Shown here: piece after piece, positions 43,052-51,671 of the stretch
Position numbering within the stretch: position 1 is the first letter of the stretch
Layout: the number at the start of each line of letters is the position of its first letter
DNA from: Cupriavidus basilensis
Lineage (GTDB): Bacteria > Pseudomonadota > Gammaproteobacteria > Burkholderiales > Burkholderiaceae
Assembly: GCF_000876015.1 (NCBI RefSeq)
Contig: NZ_BBQM01000024.1
Span: forward strand, 1 to 64,000
DNA length: 64,000 bases
Direction: 5' to 3'
Translations under genes and position numbers: made by a program
The notes under the pieces: generated by a model
What the model was told of the DNA's origin: nothing
The model's database searches: none
The model's input: only the letters and a program-made list of their open reading frames with translations

Positions 43052-43916
43052 AGGTATGGAGAATTTTACAATAGGAATAACCACAAAAAATCGCAGAGAA
43101 GACTTAAATTATACTCTTAAAAAATTAATCGATCTTGGCCTTTGTGATATTCCAATCATCTTGATTGATGATGCATCTGATATTGAAATATTTGATGATG
43201 AGGTGAATAAAAAATTCTCTAAAATGAGGGTTATAAAAAATAAAAATGGGCGAGGTCTGATAGCTAATAGAAATTTGATGGTTTCCTTATCTGAGACGCC
43301 ATTCTTCATAAGTCTTGATGATGACTCTTGTTTTAGAGATAAGCCTGATTTCTCAGATATCGAGAGGGTTTTTTATGCCGATCATAGAGTTGCTGCTCTA
43401 CAATTGAATAATGTTGATGTTAATTTCGGCTGCAATCCAAGTGACCGGCTGGAGTTATATCAAGTTCAAATGTACACAGGCTGCGGCCATGTGCTCCGTT
43501 GTGCTACCTTTCTCGCGCTGGGTGGGTATAGAGAGTATTTTATGCACATGTGTGAGGAGCGAGATTTTAGCCAAAGGGCGTGGAGAAATGGATATTGTGT
43601 GATGATGTACCCGTGGCTGATTGTCGATCATCTCAGGAGCCCCGTGGCACGAAATGTGGTGAGAAACACCAAATTTCTCGTTCGTAACACTGTTCTATTC
43701 AATTTTCTCAACTATCCGATTTGGTTTGGCTTAGCCAGGGCGATGGGGGTTGGCCCTATTTCTATTTTCAAAAACTTCAGAGAGCCTACTCTAATTGCCG
43801 CCTCTGCGGAGGGTTGGCTAAGTGGCCTGGGGATGGCATTAAGGCGGTTGCTTGAGCGTTCGCCGATGTCCATTTCTCAATATCGGAAATTTCGGCAACT
43901 ACCGATGCGTAGTTGA
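43044..43916 (+). CDS. GT-A family glycosyltransferase
   Basis: This 290-residue enzyme has ENFTIGITTKNRREDLNYTLKKL, PIILIDDASDIEIF, GLIANRNLMVSLSETPFFISLDDDS (DDD metal site) and MCEERDFSQRAW (the ED motif). ATG 43044 overlaps the previous stop by 8 bases and has GGAGGA at good spacing. It is among the most AT-rich genes of the block. A gap of 74 bases follows before the next glycosyltransferase. Confidence 0.9.
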   Translation: MCEGMENFTIGITTKNRREDLNYTLKKLIDLGLCDIPIILIDDASDIEIFDDEVNKKFSKMRVIKNKNGRGLIANRNLMVSLSETPFFISLDDDSCFRDKPDFSDIERVFYADHRVAALQLNNVDVNFGCNPSDRLELYQVQMYTGCGHVLRCATFLALGGYREYFMHMCEERDFSQRAWRNGYCVMMYPWLIVDHLRSPVARNVVRNTKFLVRNTVLFNFLNYPIWFGLARAMGVGPISIFKNFREPTLIAASAEGWLSGLGMALRRLLERSPMSISQYRKFRQLPMRS

Positions 43917-43990
43917 ATCGAAATATAGTGTGTAGTTGTTAGGGTATTGGGTATTCCGTTAATCCGTCTTGTGACTGTGTGAGGTTATGA

Positions 43991-45124
43991 ATGAAAATTG
44001 CAGTTGTATACCATTATTTTCCTCACTACAGAAAGGGGGTGTTTGAGGAGTTGTCGGCTCGATATAAAGATGTAACATTTATCAGCAGCGACTGGGATTC
44101 ACTGGAGGGCATTCCAAGGTTGAGTGTGGAAAATCTCGGTACGGCAGTTGAGTTTCCATCATTGCGACTTGGTAGAATGATATATCAAAGAGGACTCTGC
44201 TCATATGTTTTTAAAGAGCGATTTGATGTAGTGATATTTTTGGCAAACCCTAATTTCGCTAGTACTTGGTTGGCAGCTTGTATCGCTAGATTACGAGGAT
44301 CGCGTGTAATATTCTGGGGGCACGGATTTCTGCATGGCCAGGTTAATATCAAGAACAGAATAAGAAAGATATATTTTAAATTGGCAAATGCAAGTTATGT
44401 TTACGGGTATGGGGCAAAGAAAAATGCAGTTGCGCTGGGTTTTGACCCGACGCACGTTCACGTTGGATTTAATTCGCTGGATTACGGCGCGCAATTAGTA
44501 ATCCGGGAGCGACTGTTGGGGGCACAAGTGAATTTGTGTGGTGATGTGTTTCACATACTTTGTGTATCTCGCCTGACTGAGTTGTGTAAATACGATTTAT
44601 TGATTCGTGCAATTGCCCTTTTCAGTGACGAAGAGAGGGAAAAAATAAGACTCGAATTTGTTGGGGCGGGGCCGGCGGAGCTCAAATTAAAAGATCTTGC
44701 AGCCGATCTCGGAATTCATGCGACATTTCGGGGGGCAATATACGATGAAGAAGTCGTGGCGGGTCGAATTTTCTCAGCAGATGTCGTTGTGTCTCCAGGG
44801 AAGGTCGGGTTAACAGCTATACACAGTATGACATACGGTACACCTGTTATAACACTCGGAAAACCGGATGAGCAGATGCCGGAATATGAGGCAGTCATTG
44901 ATGGGGTCACGGGTATTCTATATGAGAGTCAGTCGGCGGCTGGAATAAATTCTGCGCTCGTGAGATTCAGATCTATATTCTTGAACCGGAAGTTAACACG
45001 AGAATGTTGTTTCCGGGTCGTGGATGAGATTTATAATCCGAGGTCTCAGGTGGACGTAATAGAGCGTGCCTTTCATGGATTACCGGCAAAAGAAGGAAAT
45101 GATGTGAGTGCACTTGTATGGTGA
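43991..45124 (+). CDS. Family 4 (GT-B) glycosyltransferase
   Basis: This 377-residue enzyme has the GT-B two-domain layout. The N-terminal half opens with MKIAVVYHYFPHYRKGVFEEL and contains VIFWGHGFLHGQ; the C-terminal nucleotide-sugar half has ILCVSRLTELCKYDLLIRAI, LEFVGAGPAE and SADVVVSPGKVGLTAIHSMTYGTPVIT, the usual GT4 donor-site stretch. Donor sugar unknown. It overlaps the acetyltransferase gene by 7 bases. Confidence 0.9.
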   Translation: MKIAVVYHYFPHYRKGVFEELSARYKDVTFISSDWDSLEGIPRLSVENLGTAVEFPSLRLGRMIYQRGLCSYVFKERFDVVIFLANPNFASTWLAACIARLRGSRVIFWGHGFLHGQVNIKNRIRKIYFKLANASYVYGYGAKKNAVALGFDPTHVHVGFNSLDYGAQLVIRERLLGAQVNLCGDVFHILCVSRLTELCKYDLLIRAIALFSDEEREKIRLEFVGAGPAELKLKDLAADLGIHATFRGAIYDEEVVAGRIFSADVVVSPGKVGLTAIHSMTYGTPVITLGKPDEQMPEYEAVIDGVTGILYESQSAAGINSALVRFRSIFLNRKLTRECCFRVVDEIYNPRSQVDVIERAFHGLPAKEGNDVSALVW

Positions 45125-45669
45125 AACTTGCTAGATCTGCATTTCGGCTTCTTCGTTCATTTTATTGGCGACTTAGGAAGGGCCTTTTTAAAACGCATTA
45201 TACATTTTTAATGGGCGGCGATTCTGATATTTCGCGGGATTTGCGTGCCGGTAGCTATTGCTATGTAGGGCCAGGATGCTTGATCGGTCCGGGGGTGACG
45301 CTTGGAAATTACACTATAATCGGTCCGGCAGTTAGAGTGGTTGGTAACGATCATGTTTTTGATATACCTGGTGTACCTGTGGTATTTTCAGGTAGGCCTC
45401 CTTATCGAAAGACCGAAATTGGTCAAGACGTGTGGATTGGCGCGGGGGCGATAATTATCTCCGGCGTGTCGTTGGGCGATGGATCCATTGTTGCAGCGGG
45501 TTCAGTCGTAACGAGAGATGTGCCTCCTTACGCGATAGTAGGTGGGGTCCCCGCTAGATTTATGCGTCCCAGATTTGATAAGGAGGAGGATATGATTGCA
45601 CATCGGAATTTCCTGGAATCTCCATCACGTGGCGGTAGGTATGCAGATCGGATCGCTGTCCTTGATTAA
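45118..45669 (+). CDS. Hexapeptide-repeat acetyltransferase, last gene of the plus wing
   Basis: This 183-residue protein folds as a left-handed beta-helix: repeated [LIV]-G-x4 units such as YCYVGPGCLIGPGVTLGNYTIIGPAVRVVG, then IGQDVWIGAGAIIISGVSLGDGSIVAAGSVVTRDVPPYAIVGGVPAR, the standard acetyl-CoA binding C-terminal turns. HVFD in the middle holds the probable catalytic histidine. It likely O-acetylates the repeat unit or its precursor. Plus-strand genes end here. Confidence 0.92.
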   Translation: MVKLARSAFRLLRSFYWRLRKGLFKTHYTFLMGGDSDISRDLRAGSYCYVGPGCLIGPGVTLGNYTIIGPAVRVVGNDHVFDIPGVPVVFSGRPPYRKTEIGQDVWIGAGAIIISGVSLGDGSIVAAGSVVTRDVPPYAIVGGVPARFMRPRFDKEEDMIAHRNFLESPSRGGRYADRIAVLD

Positions 45670-45890
45670 GCGCAATTGGCGTTAGAGAACAAGGCAGCAC
45701 AGTTCCCGGAGGTGTCGTGTGTTGTTGACTGAGTCGAGTTGAATTTTCGCGATCGTGAGATGACGAGGCTAGAGTCATCGAGTTACGAAGCTTATCACAT
45801 ACTACTATGTACTGATTTCAGCCTTGCATGGAGATAGTCTGATTTGGCTAACGTACCGTGAGGGATAGATACGGCACTCACTATTTCGAC

Positions 45891-46950
45891 TTATCTTGTA
45901 TTGTATGGCGGCTGGCGTGTAACCTCCCATGAAAAGTCGAGCCTCTTGATAACTGGCTGAAAGATAATCTCGAGAATGTAGGCGCAGCTCAAGGCTCCAA
46001 TAATTGAAAAGGTGATTTCTGCTGGGCGAGGGAGAGCTGCGGAGTATACTATTGTTATTATTGGTTGGTGTGAAACATATAGTCCGTAGGAAATAGGTGC
46101 CGGGTAGATGAGTGGCGCATAAATTTTCCGTGGTATGCTATTAATGTTTTTCGTTGCTATTAAAGTAATAACAAAAAATAATCCGGCGGAAAAGTGGCGT
46201 AATTGTGGTGTTGATTCCACGCCGACAGAGAGATGATGCCCTGCGGCTATCGCCCGGATGGCTGGAGTCGCCCAGATCAGTATATTTGTAGAAAGAAGAG
46301 GAAAGGGGAACGTTTAGCCTTTTATTGATATTGACTTAGTTTCGGGTAAATCTCTTGCTAGTTCGAGACCTGTCCACCAGATGAAAAAATAGGAGGAAAA
46401 GAGAAAAGGCTGCTCTGGTTTTATTAGGAAAAATATCCATCCTGATGTGGGAAAGGTGAAAACGATTGTGCACCTATTTCGATGTGTGAGATTATTTTTC
46501 TAAAAATACAAGGCCGTGAATGCTATATAAAACCACCACTCATACGATAGTGGCCATAGTGGTGAGTCCGAGCAAAGTGGTGCCACCTAAGTCTCACTCT
46601 TGATAGTCGCAATATCCTGCAACATTGCGAGATTACCTAATACACCCTCTGCACTCAGGCATGTAGTGTCACCAACTACTACACTGGCAATTAATCCCAA
46701 TGCTAATGCAATTGCAGATATCGGATAAATTCGCGGTGCACGATAAAGTCACCGGCAGATTGGGGGTGGCGCAGATTCGAATGTGAGTAAAAGATTAAGA
46801 ACCCGGAAACCAGAAAAACAGAATAACTGCTTCCTGTCCGAATCTTGTGAGGATTTCGAATTTGGTGGGGGAGAATGGATTGGGGTGGTGTAGTAAAGCG
46901 TATAATGCAGAAAATCCTAGTGCGCCTTCAAGTGCCTCAAATTTTATTTT
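45891..46950 (-). pseudogene. Decayed acyltransferase-3 (OafA-type O-acyltransferase)
   Basis: Reading the minus strand from about 46950, conserved pieces of an acyltransferase-3 protein appear in order but in broken frames: KFEALEGALGFSALYALLHH and RFGQEAVILFFW, then a shift to FSGFRV, a stop, RIYPISAIALALGLIASV and GNLAMLQDI, then PLWPLSYEWWFY, then SSYFFIWWTGLELARDLPE, and finally a 109-residue open C-terminal part with PAPISYGLYVSHQPIITIVYS. At least three frame breaks and several stops exclude a working protein. As the last unit of the minus wing it probably once O-acetylated the polymer. Confidence 0.85.
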
Positions 46951-47080
46951 TTGATTTTGTGAGGGTTTATGATATTTGGTCTGGCTAATAGGGCCCTTCC
47001 CCGTATCTCGGTGGATGGGATTCTGCCAATAATTGGATGTGCATGCACACAGCCATCAATGTAAGCATAGGTGCACGTTA

Positions 47081-47935
47081 CTAATTACGTGTCCCGGCCA
47101 TGTTGTGCTGCTTACTCAGTTGATCTGTCTTCAAGGTGATCAGATACTCATAGATCGACTGCAGCGTTGCATAGGTGAACCCTGCCTTTCCATCCAGGAA
47201 TCCACGCTTGCCGATGTAAAGCACAAAGAATTTCACCAATGGTCGCATCGGGATGCGATAAAAAATTTCTTTCTGGTGGAATCGTCTTTCGTGAAAATCG
47301 CGGCTCATCAAGGCTTTCAGCACACTGAACTCTGTCTGGCCACGCCGGTTTTCGATGATCTGCTTGGCTTCCAAATCGCTATAGCTGTTATGCCTTGCCA
47401 CCCAATGCTGCATTCCCTTGCTGAAGGGGAAGTGGTCGAGATATCCGGTGATGCGGGCGGTCGGCCCATCAGGGATGGAGATGGGGTTCACCAGCCGTTC
47501 GTAGCGCATCTTCTCGGGGCGGAACAGCCGGAGATAGTATGGCGAGGTTTGTACATGCTTCAGCCATGTCCCCATGAAGAAATCCCGGCGCTGGATGCTA
47601 AAGGCTACCTCGTGTTTGGCTGATTCGATAGCCTGTCGGGCGCTCTGGACCAGCTCGGGTGTCATCCGCTCATCCGCATCAATATAGAACACCCACGGAT
47701 GCTTGAACTTGATGTTGGCCAGTCCCCAGTTCTGATGACTTGCCCAGTTATCGAATGGGCGTTGGGTGACTTTGGCCCCGAAGGCGTTGGCGATCTCCAC
47801 CGTTGCATCGGTGCTGACGGAGTCGTATACATGGATGTCGTCCGACCAGGCCACGCTTTCCAGGCAGCCGGGAAGGTCCTGTTCCTCGTTCTTGGTCAGG
47901 ATGAGGATAGAGATACCGGGGCTTTCATTTTTCAT
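47081..47935 (-). CDS. Family 2 glycosyltransferase (WaaE/KdtX-like)
   Basis: This 284-residue protein starts at ATG 47935 within the end of the acetyltransferase gene upstream (11-base overlap). It shows ISILILTKNEEQDLPGCLESVAWSDDIHVYDSVSTDAT and VFYIDADERMTPEL, the pattern of the LPS-core and EPS transferases related to WaaE, then PSKG-like FPFSKGMQHWVARHNSYSDLEA. It adds a sugar, often glucose in this group, but the donor is not shown by sequence. Confidence 0.92.
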   Translation of the reverse strand: MKNESPGISILILTKNEEQDLPGCLESVAWSDDIHVYDSVSTDATVEIANAFGAKVTQRPFDNWASHQNWGLANIKFKHPWVFYIDADERMTPELVQSARQAIESAKHEVAFSIQRRDFFMGTWLKHVQTSPYYLRLFRPEKMRYERLVNPISIPDGPTARITGYLDHFPFSKGMQHWVARHNSYSDLEAKQIIENRRGQTEFSVLKALMSRDFHERRFHQKEIFYRIPMRPLVKFFVLYIGKRGFLDGKAGFTYATLQSIYEYLITLKTDQLSKQHNMAGTRN

Positions 47936-48512
47936 GCTGCGTTCTCTTGCCGATGGGTTTTGCCGGTACGCCGGCATAGACCGTCCAGGGAAATTCCAGG
48001 TTCTTGCTGACAACGGACCGTGCCGCAATGACGGCGCCTTCGGGTAGGGTCACGCCATGTGAGATGAACGCTTCAGCGCAGATCCAGACCCGGCAGCCCA
48101 CCGTGATGGGTTCTGCGATGAGCTGAAAATTCGAGGAGTTGTAGTCGTGTGAGCCGCCACAGAGATGGACACCTTGCGATATCACGCTGTAGTCGCCAAT
48201 CGTCAACTGATTCATGTTGTAAAGCGTCACCCCGTCCGCAATGCCGACGTTGCTGCCGATCTCCAGATTCCAGGGGGCCCAGATCTTGACGGCCGGATAG
48301 ACGTGCACGTGAGCGCCCAGCCGTGCGCCGAACAAGCGGAGCAGGAAGGCACGCCAGATGTGCAAGGGGCGAGGGCTTGGGCGGAACAGAAAGAGCCATA
48401 CCCAGTTCCACAATTGCCGGGCGATTCTGTTCCGCAGGGTAAAGGAGGGCTCGACTGTCGGGTCGTTTCCCTCGATGATCATCGTCGGGGGACTTGGAGC
48501 CTGTGCGTGCAT
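47925..48512 (-). CDS. WcaF-like colanic-acid type acetyltransferase
   Basis: This 195-residue hexapeptide-repeat acyltransferase has an N-terminal region with NRIARQLWNWVWLFLFRPSPRPLHIWRAFLLRLFGA, as in the WcaF family, followed by beta-helix coils: VYPAVKIWAPWNLEIGSNVGI, ITVGCRVWICAEAFISHGVTL and VIAARSVVSKN ending in YAGVPAKPIG. WcaF acetylates a fucose of colanic acid, which would suit the GDP-fucose genes in the plus wing. It overlaps the next glycosyltransferase gene and follows the WcaI-like gene by 16 bases. Confidence 0.9.
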   Translation of the reverse strand: MHAQAPSPPTMIIEGNDPTVEPSFTLRNRIARQLWNWVWLFLFRPSPRPLHIWRAFLLRLFGARLGAHVHVYPAVKIWAPWNLEIGSNVGIADGVTLYNMNQLTIGDYSVISQGVHLCGGSHDYNSSNFQLIAEPITVGCRVWICAEAFISHGVTLPEGAVIAARSVVSKNLEFPWTVYAGVPAKPIGKRTQHEK

Positions 48513-48528
48513 GTTGTCCTTTGGCTGT

Positions 48529-49782
48529 TTATGCGCTGCGGGGGCGTTCGCCGGCAGGATTCTCGCGAAGGACGTCTGCGACGTGAGTCGTAAAACGCGT
48601 CAGCAGACTGTCCAGGGCCAGAGTTGTCTCCGCATACTGGCGCGCGGCTGTGCCAAGCGCTGTCCGGAGGGCTTCGTTGCCGGCCAGGGAAAACACGGCG
48701 TCGGCTACCGCCGAGGCATCTCCCGGGCTGACCGTGATGCCACGACCGCAGACTACGTCGGCCACCTCGGTGCCATCGGCTGCCGTGGCGACAATGGGGC
48801 GCCCACTCGCAAGCATTCCCGTCAGCTTGGATGGCATGACGAGATCGGCTGCATCTGCGCGTTGAGGCAGGAGATGAATATCTGCGCTTGCCAGGAGTGA
48901 TGGCAGGCGCTCGATGGACTGCAGAGGGAGAAAATGCGCGCGATTCAGCCGCGCGCAAGTTTCTTCCAGCGCTGCCTTGCCGGGGCCACTCCCGCAAAAG
49001 ACGAAATGGATGTTCTGCGAGTCCTGCAGCAGGTTGGCTGCCCTGCCAAGGATTTCCAGGCCCTGCTTGTGGCCCATGTTGCCGGAGTAGAGCGCGACCA
49101 CGGCGTCGGCCGGAATGTTCAGTTCGTCCCGAATCGCATGACCTTTGACTTCTGGATGGATGGTCTCCACGTCTACCCAGTTGGGGAAATGAACAAGCCG
49201 GCTACGGTCGACGCCCTTTGCTTCCGCAAGTCGCATCATGGCTTGAGAGATTGTGGACACTCTGTCAAACCAGCGCAGCAGTCGGTTCTCAATGCGTTCA
49301 ACGATGCGCTTGGCTCGTTCGTTCTTTAGTATGCCGAGCGCGAATGCGGCGTCGACTTCAAAGTCCTGAATATGCAACCATGTCTTGCTCCCGAACAGCT
49401 TGGCAAAAAGGAGGGTTGCAGGGGAGCAGAACAGGGGGGGCTCGACGACAAAGACGACATCGGGTTTCCAGCGCGCCTGCGCAAACAGCACAGGCATGCT
49501 GCTAACGGCGAACGTGGCCAGGTGGAGGAGGCGCTTGAGCCCCGAAGGCTTGGCCGGTACCCACAACGGGGCGCGCAGAACGGTGACGCCGTTGCGCATT
49601 TCCCGCTTGTAGGAGCAGGCTTTGTAGCCTTCGGAGACTTTCCACTCGGGATAGTACGGCGGCGCGGTAATGACACGTACCTCATGACCCTGCGCGACGA
49701 GCCATTCGGCCTGCTCAGCGGTGTATTTGCCTATGCCCGTCAGCTCGGGGGCATAGTTGAGGCAGTACATCAGGATCTTCAT
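48529..49782 (-). CDS. WcaI-like family 4 glycosyltransferase
   Basis: This 417-residue enzyme starts at ATG 49782; the open frame upstream runs into ugd and is not protein-like. MKILMYCLNYAPELTGIGKYTAEQAEWL and VRVITAPPYYPEWK are the WcaI opening, with WLHIQDFEVDAAFALG, VALYSGNMGHKQGLEILGRAA, FVFCGSGPGK and LLPQRADAADLVMPSKLTGMLASGRPIVAT in the donor half. WcaI is a colanic acid glycosyltransferase that uses GDP-sugars. Four bases separate it from ugd. Confidence 0.92.
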   Translation of the reverse strand: MKILMYCLNYAPELTGIGKYTAEQAEWLVAQGHEVRVITAPPYYPEWKVSEGYKACSYKREMRNGVTVLRAPLWVPAKPSGLKRLLHLATFAVSSMPVLFAQARWKPDVVFVVEPPLFCSPATLLFAKLFGSKTWLHIQDFEVDAAFALGILKNERAKRIVERIENRLLRWFDRVSTISQAMMRLAEAKGVDRSRLVHFPNWVDVETIHPEVKGHAIRDELNIPADAVVALYSGNMGHKQGLEILGRAANLLQDSQNIHFVFCGSGPGKAALEETCARLNRAHFLPLQSIERLPSLLASADIHLLPQRADAADLVMPSKLTGMLASGRPIVATAADGTEVADVVCGRGITVSPGDASAVADAVFSLAGNEALRTALGTAARQYAETTLALDSLLTRFTTHVADVLRENPAGERPRSA

Positions 49783-49786
49783 GGGC

Positions 49787-51220
49787 CTAGGCCTGGCGAT
49801 AGTTGCTGGCCGCCGTGGCAGTGTCCTGTCGGCGCCTGGCAGCGAGCAGGGCAGAGGCTGCTTTTCGTCCAATGCCGTAGTACGTAAATCCCAGCTGGCT
49901 GAGCTCCGCCGGCTCATAGAGATTCCGCCCGTCAAAAATCACCGGCTCGCGCAGCGCGGCGGCAATGGCGGTAAAGTCCGGCGAGCGGAACGATTTCCAC
50001 TCCGTCACCACGATCAACGCATTGGCGCCCTGCAGGGCGGCGGCCTGATCGACAGCGAAGTGGATGCGGGCAGCCGCGGTGCCTTCGTTGGCCAGATCCG
50101 CATGGATCGCGTGCCTGGCCTCTTCCATCGCCACCGGGTCAAAGGCCCGCACGCTGGCGCCGCGCGCCAGCAGTTCCTTGATGATCACGCGGCTCGGCGC
50201 GGCGCGCATGTCGTCGGTGTTGGGCTTGAAGGCCAGGCCCCAGAGGGCGAAAGTCAGGCCGCTGAGGTCTTCGCCGTAGTGCCCGATGATCTTCTGCACC
50301 AGGATGCGTTTCTGGTCGTGGTTGACGGCTTCCACCGCGGCCAGGATGCGCGGGGTCTGTCCGTGCTCAGCGGCGGTGTGCTCGAGGGCCTGCACGTCCT
50401 TGGGGAAGCAGGAGCCGCCGTAGCCGGTGCCGGCGTAGAGAAAGCTGTAGCCGATGCGGGGGTCGGAGCCGATACCCTGGCGCACCAGTTCGATATCGGC
50501 ACCGACCACGTCCGCGAGGTTGGCCAGTTCATTCATGAACGAGATGCGGGTGGCCAACATGGCGTTGGCAGCGTACTTGGTGAACTCGGCCGACGCGATA
50601 TCCATGTTGAGGATACGGTCGTGGTTGCGCGTGAAGGGGGCGTACAGCGCGCGCATGGTGTCACGTGCCTTCTGGCCGGCGGGGCCGGCATCGGTGCCGA
50701 TGACGATGCGGTCCGGGCGCATGAAGTCTTCGATTGCTGCGCCTTCCTTGAGGAATTCGGGGTTGGACACGATGGCGAAGTCCAGCGCGGGCAACCCGCG
50801 CTCCTGCAACTGGGCGGCAATGCATTCGCTGACCTGGGTGCCGGTGCCCACGGGCACGGTGGATTTGTCGACCACGATCTTGGGGGTGGTCATGTAGCGG
50901 CCGATATTGCGGGCGGCCGCCAGCACATAGCGCAGGTCGGCGGAGCCATCTTCGTCCGGCGGGGTGCCCACGGCAATGAACTGGATATCGCCGAAACTGA
51001 CGCTGGCTTCGATGTCGCTGGTGAAGCGCAGGCGGCCGGCGGCATGGTTGCGTTCGATGAGTTCCTTCAGGCCGGGTTCGTAGATGGGCACTTCGCCGGC
51101 GTTGAGCATCTCGATCTTGGTGGCGTCGAGATCCAGGCAAAGGACGTCGTTGCCGAGTTCCGCCAGGCAGGTGCCTGTGACCAGGCCTACATAGCCACTA
51201 CCGATGATGGTGATTTTCAT
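49787..51220 (-). CDS. ugd: UDP-glucose 6-dehydrogenase
   Basis: This 477-residue NAD-dependent enzyme oxidises UDP-glucose to UDP-glucuronate. Visible: KITIIGSGYVGLVTGTCLAELGN (Rossmann), DKSTVPVGTGTQV, VSNPEFLKEGAAIEDF, the catalytic cysteine in GYGGSCFPKDVQAL, and LAFKPNTDDMRAAPS. ATG 51220 is the standard family start; longer versions run through the VanZ-like gene. The start overlaps the VanZ-like gene by 23 bases. It supplies glucuronic acid for the polymer. Confidence 0.96.
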   Translation of the reverse strand: MKITIIGSGYVGLVTGTCLAELGNDVLCLDLDATKIEMLNAGEVPIYEPGLKELIERNHAAGRLRFTSDIEASVSFGDIQFIAVGTPPDEDGSADLRYVLAAARNIGRYMTTPKIVVDKSTVPVGTGTQVSECIAAQLQERGLPALDFAIVSNPEFLKEGAAIEDFMRPDRIVIGTDAGPAGQKARDTMRALYAPFTRNHDRILNMDIASAEFTKYAANAMLATRISFMNELANLADVVGADIELVRQGIGSDPRIGYSFLYAGTGYGGSCFPKDVQALEHTAAEHGQTPRILAAVEAVNHDQKRILVQKIIGHYGEDLSGLTFALWGLAFKPNTDDMRAAPSRVIIKELLARGASVRAFDPVAMEEARHAIHADLANEGTAAARIHFAVDQAAALQGANALIVVTEWKSFRSPDFTAIAAALREPVIFDGRNLYEPAELSQLGFTYYGIGRKAASALLAARRRQDTATAASNYRQA

Positions 51221-51671
51221 GAGCGCGTGTCGAGGGAGGTGAAGAGCGATCTGGGTTATTTGTGTCTTTGCGTGCCCTGGCGTTTGCCAGCGCATGAGCC
51301 AGCGAGAGCACGGCGATGGCAAGTACGGCAGCCGTCAGGTCCGTGAGCAGGTCTGCCAGGTCGGACGAGCGGTACGGAAAGAACGATTGGATGACTTCAT
51401 CGAGGCCGCCCAGCACGGCAATGCCCGCCAGCGTGATGACGGCCTTGTGCCGGGAGAAAGCCAGGTAGATGGCGGCGCCCAGGCAGGCATAGGCGCTCAG
51501 GTGCATGACCTTGTCGCCGAATTCCTGGTTGAGCGCCTGTGCCTTGCCGGGGAGGTTGCCCACCACCAGCATGGTCAGGTAGAACACGGCGGCGGCCGCG
51601 AGCCAGAGCCTGCCCGTGGGCGAGAACAGCGTCGCGGCGTTGCTGCCCGGGCGCGACGGTTCAATACGCAT
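51198..51671 (-). CDS. VanZ-like membrane protein
   Basis: This 157-residue protein has four membrane helices (LWLAAAAVFYLTMLVVGNLP; LSAYACLGAAIYLAF; VITLAGIAVLGGLDEVIQSFFP; LLTDLTAAVLAIAVLSLAHAL). DKVMHLSAYACLG and GLDEVIQSFFPYRSSDLADLLTDLTAA are the VanZ-like family signature. Family members often sit in polysaccharide loci, role unknown. It overlaps both the transferase upstream and ugd downstream, so it is clearly within the operon. Confidence 0.9.
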   Translation of the reverse strand: MRIEPSRPGSNAATLFSPTGRLWLAAAAVFYLTMLVVGNLPGKAQALNQEFGDKVMHLSAYACLGAAIYLAFSRHKAVITLAGIAVLGGLDEVIQSFFPYRSSDLADLLTDLTAAVLAIAVLSLAHALANARARKDTNNPDRSSPPSTRAHENHHHR

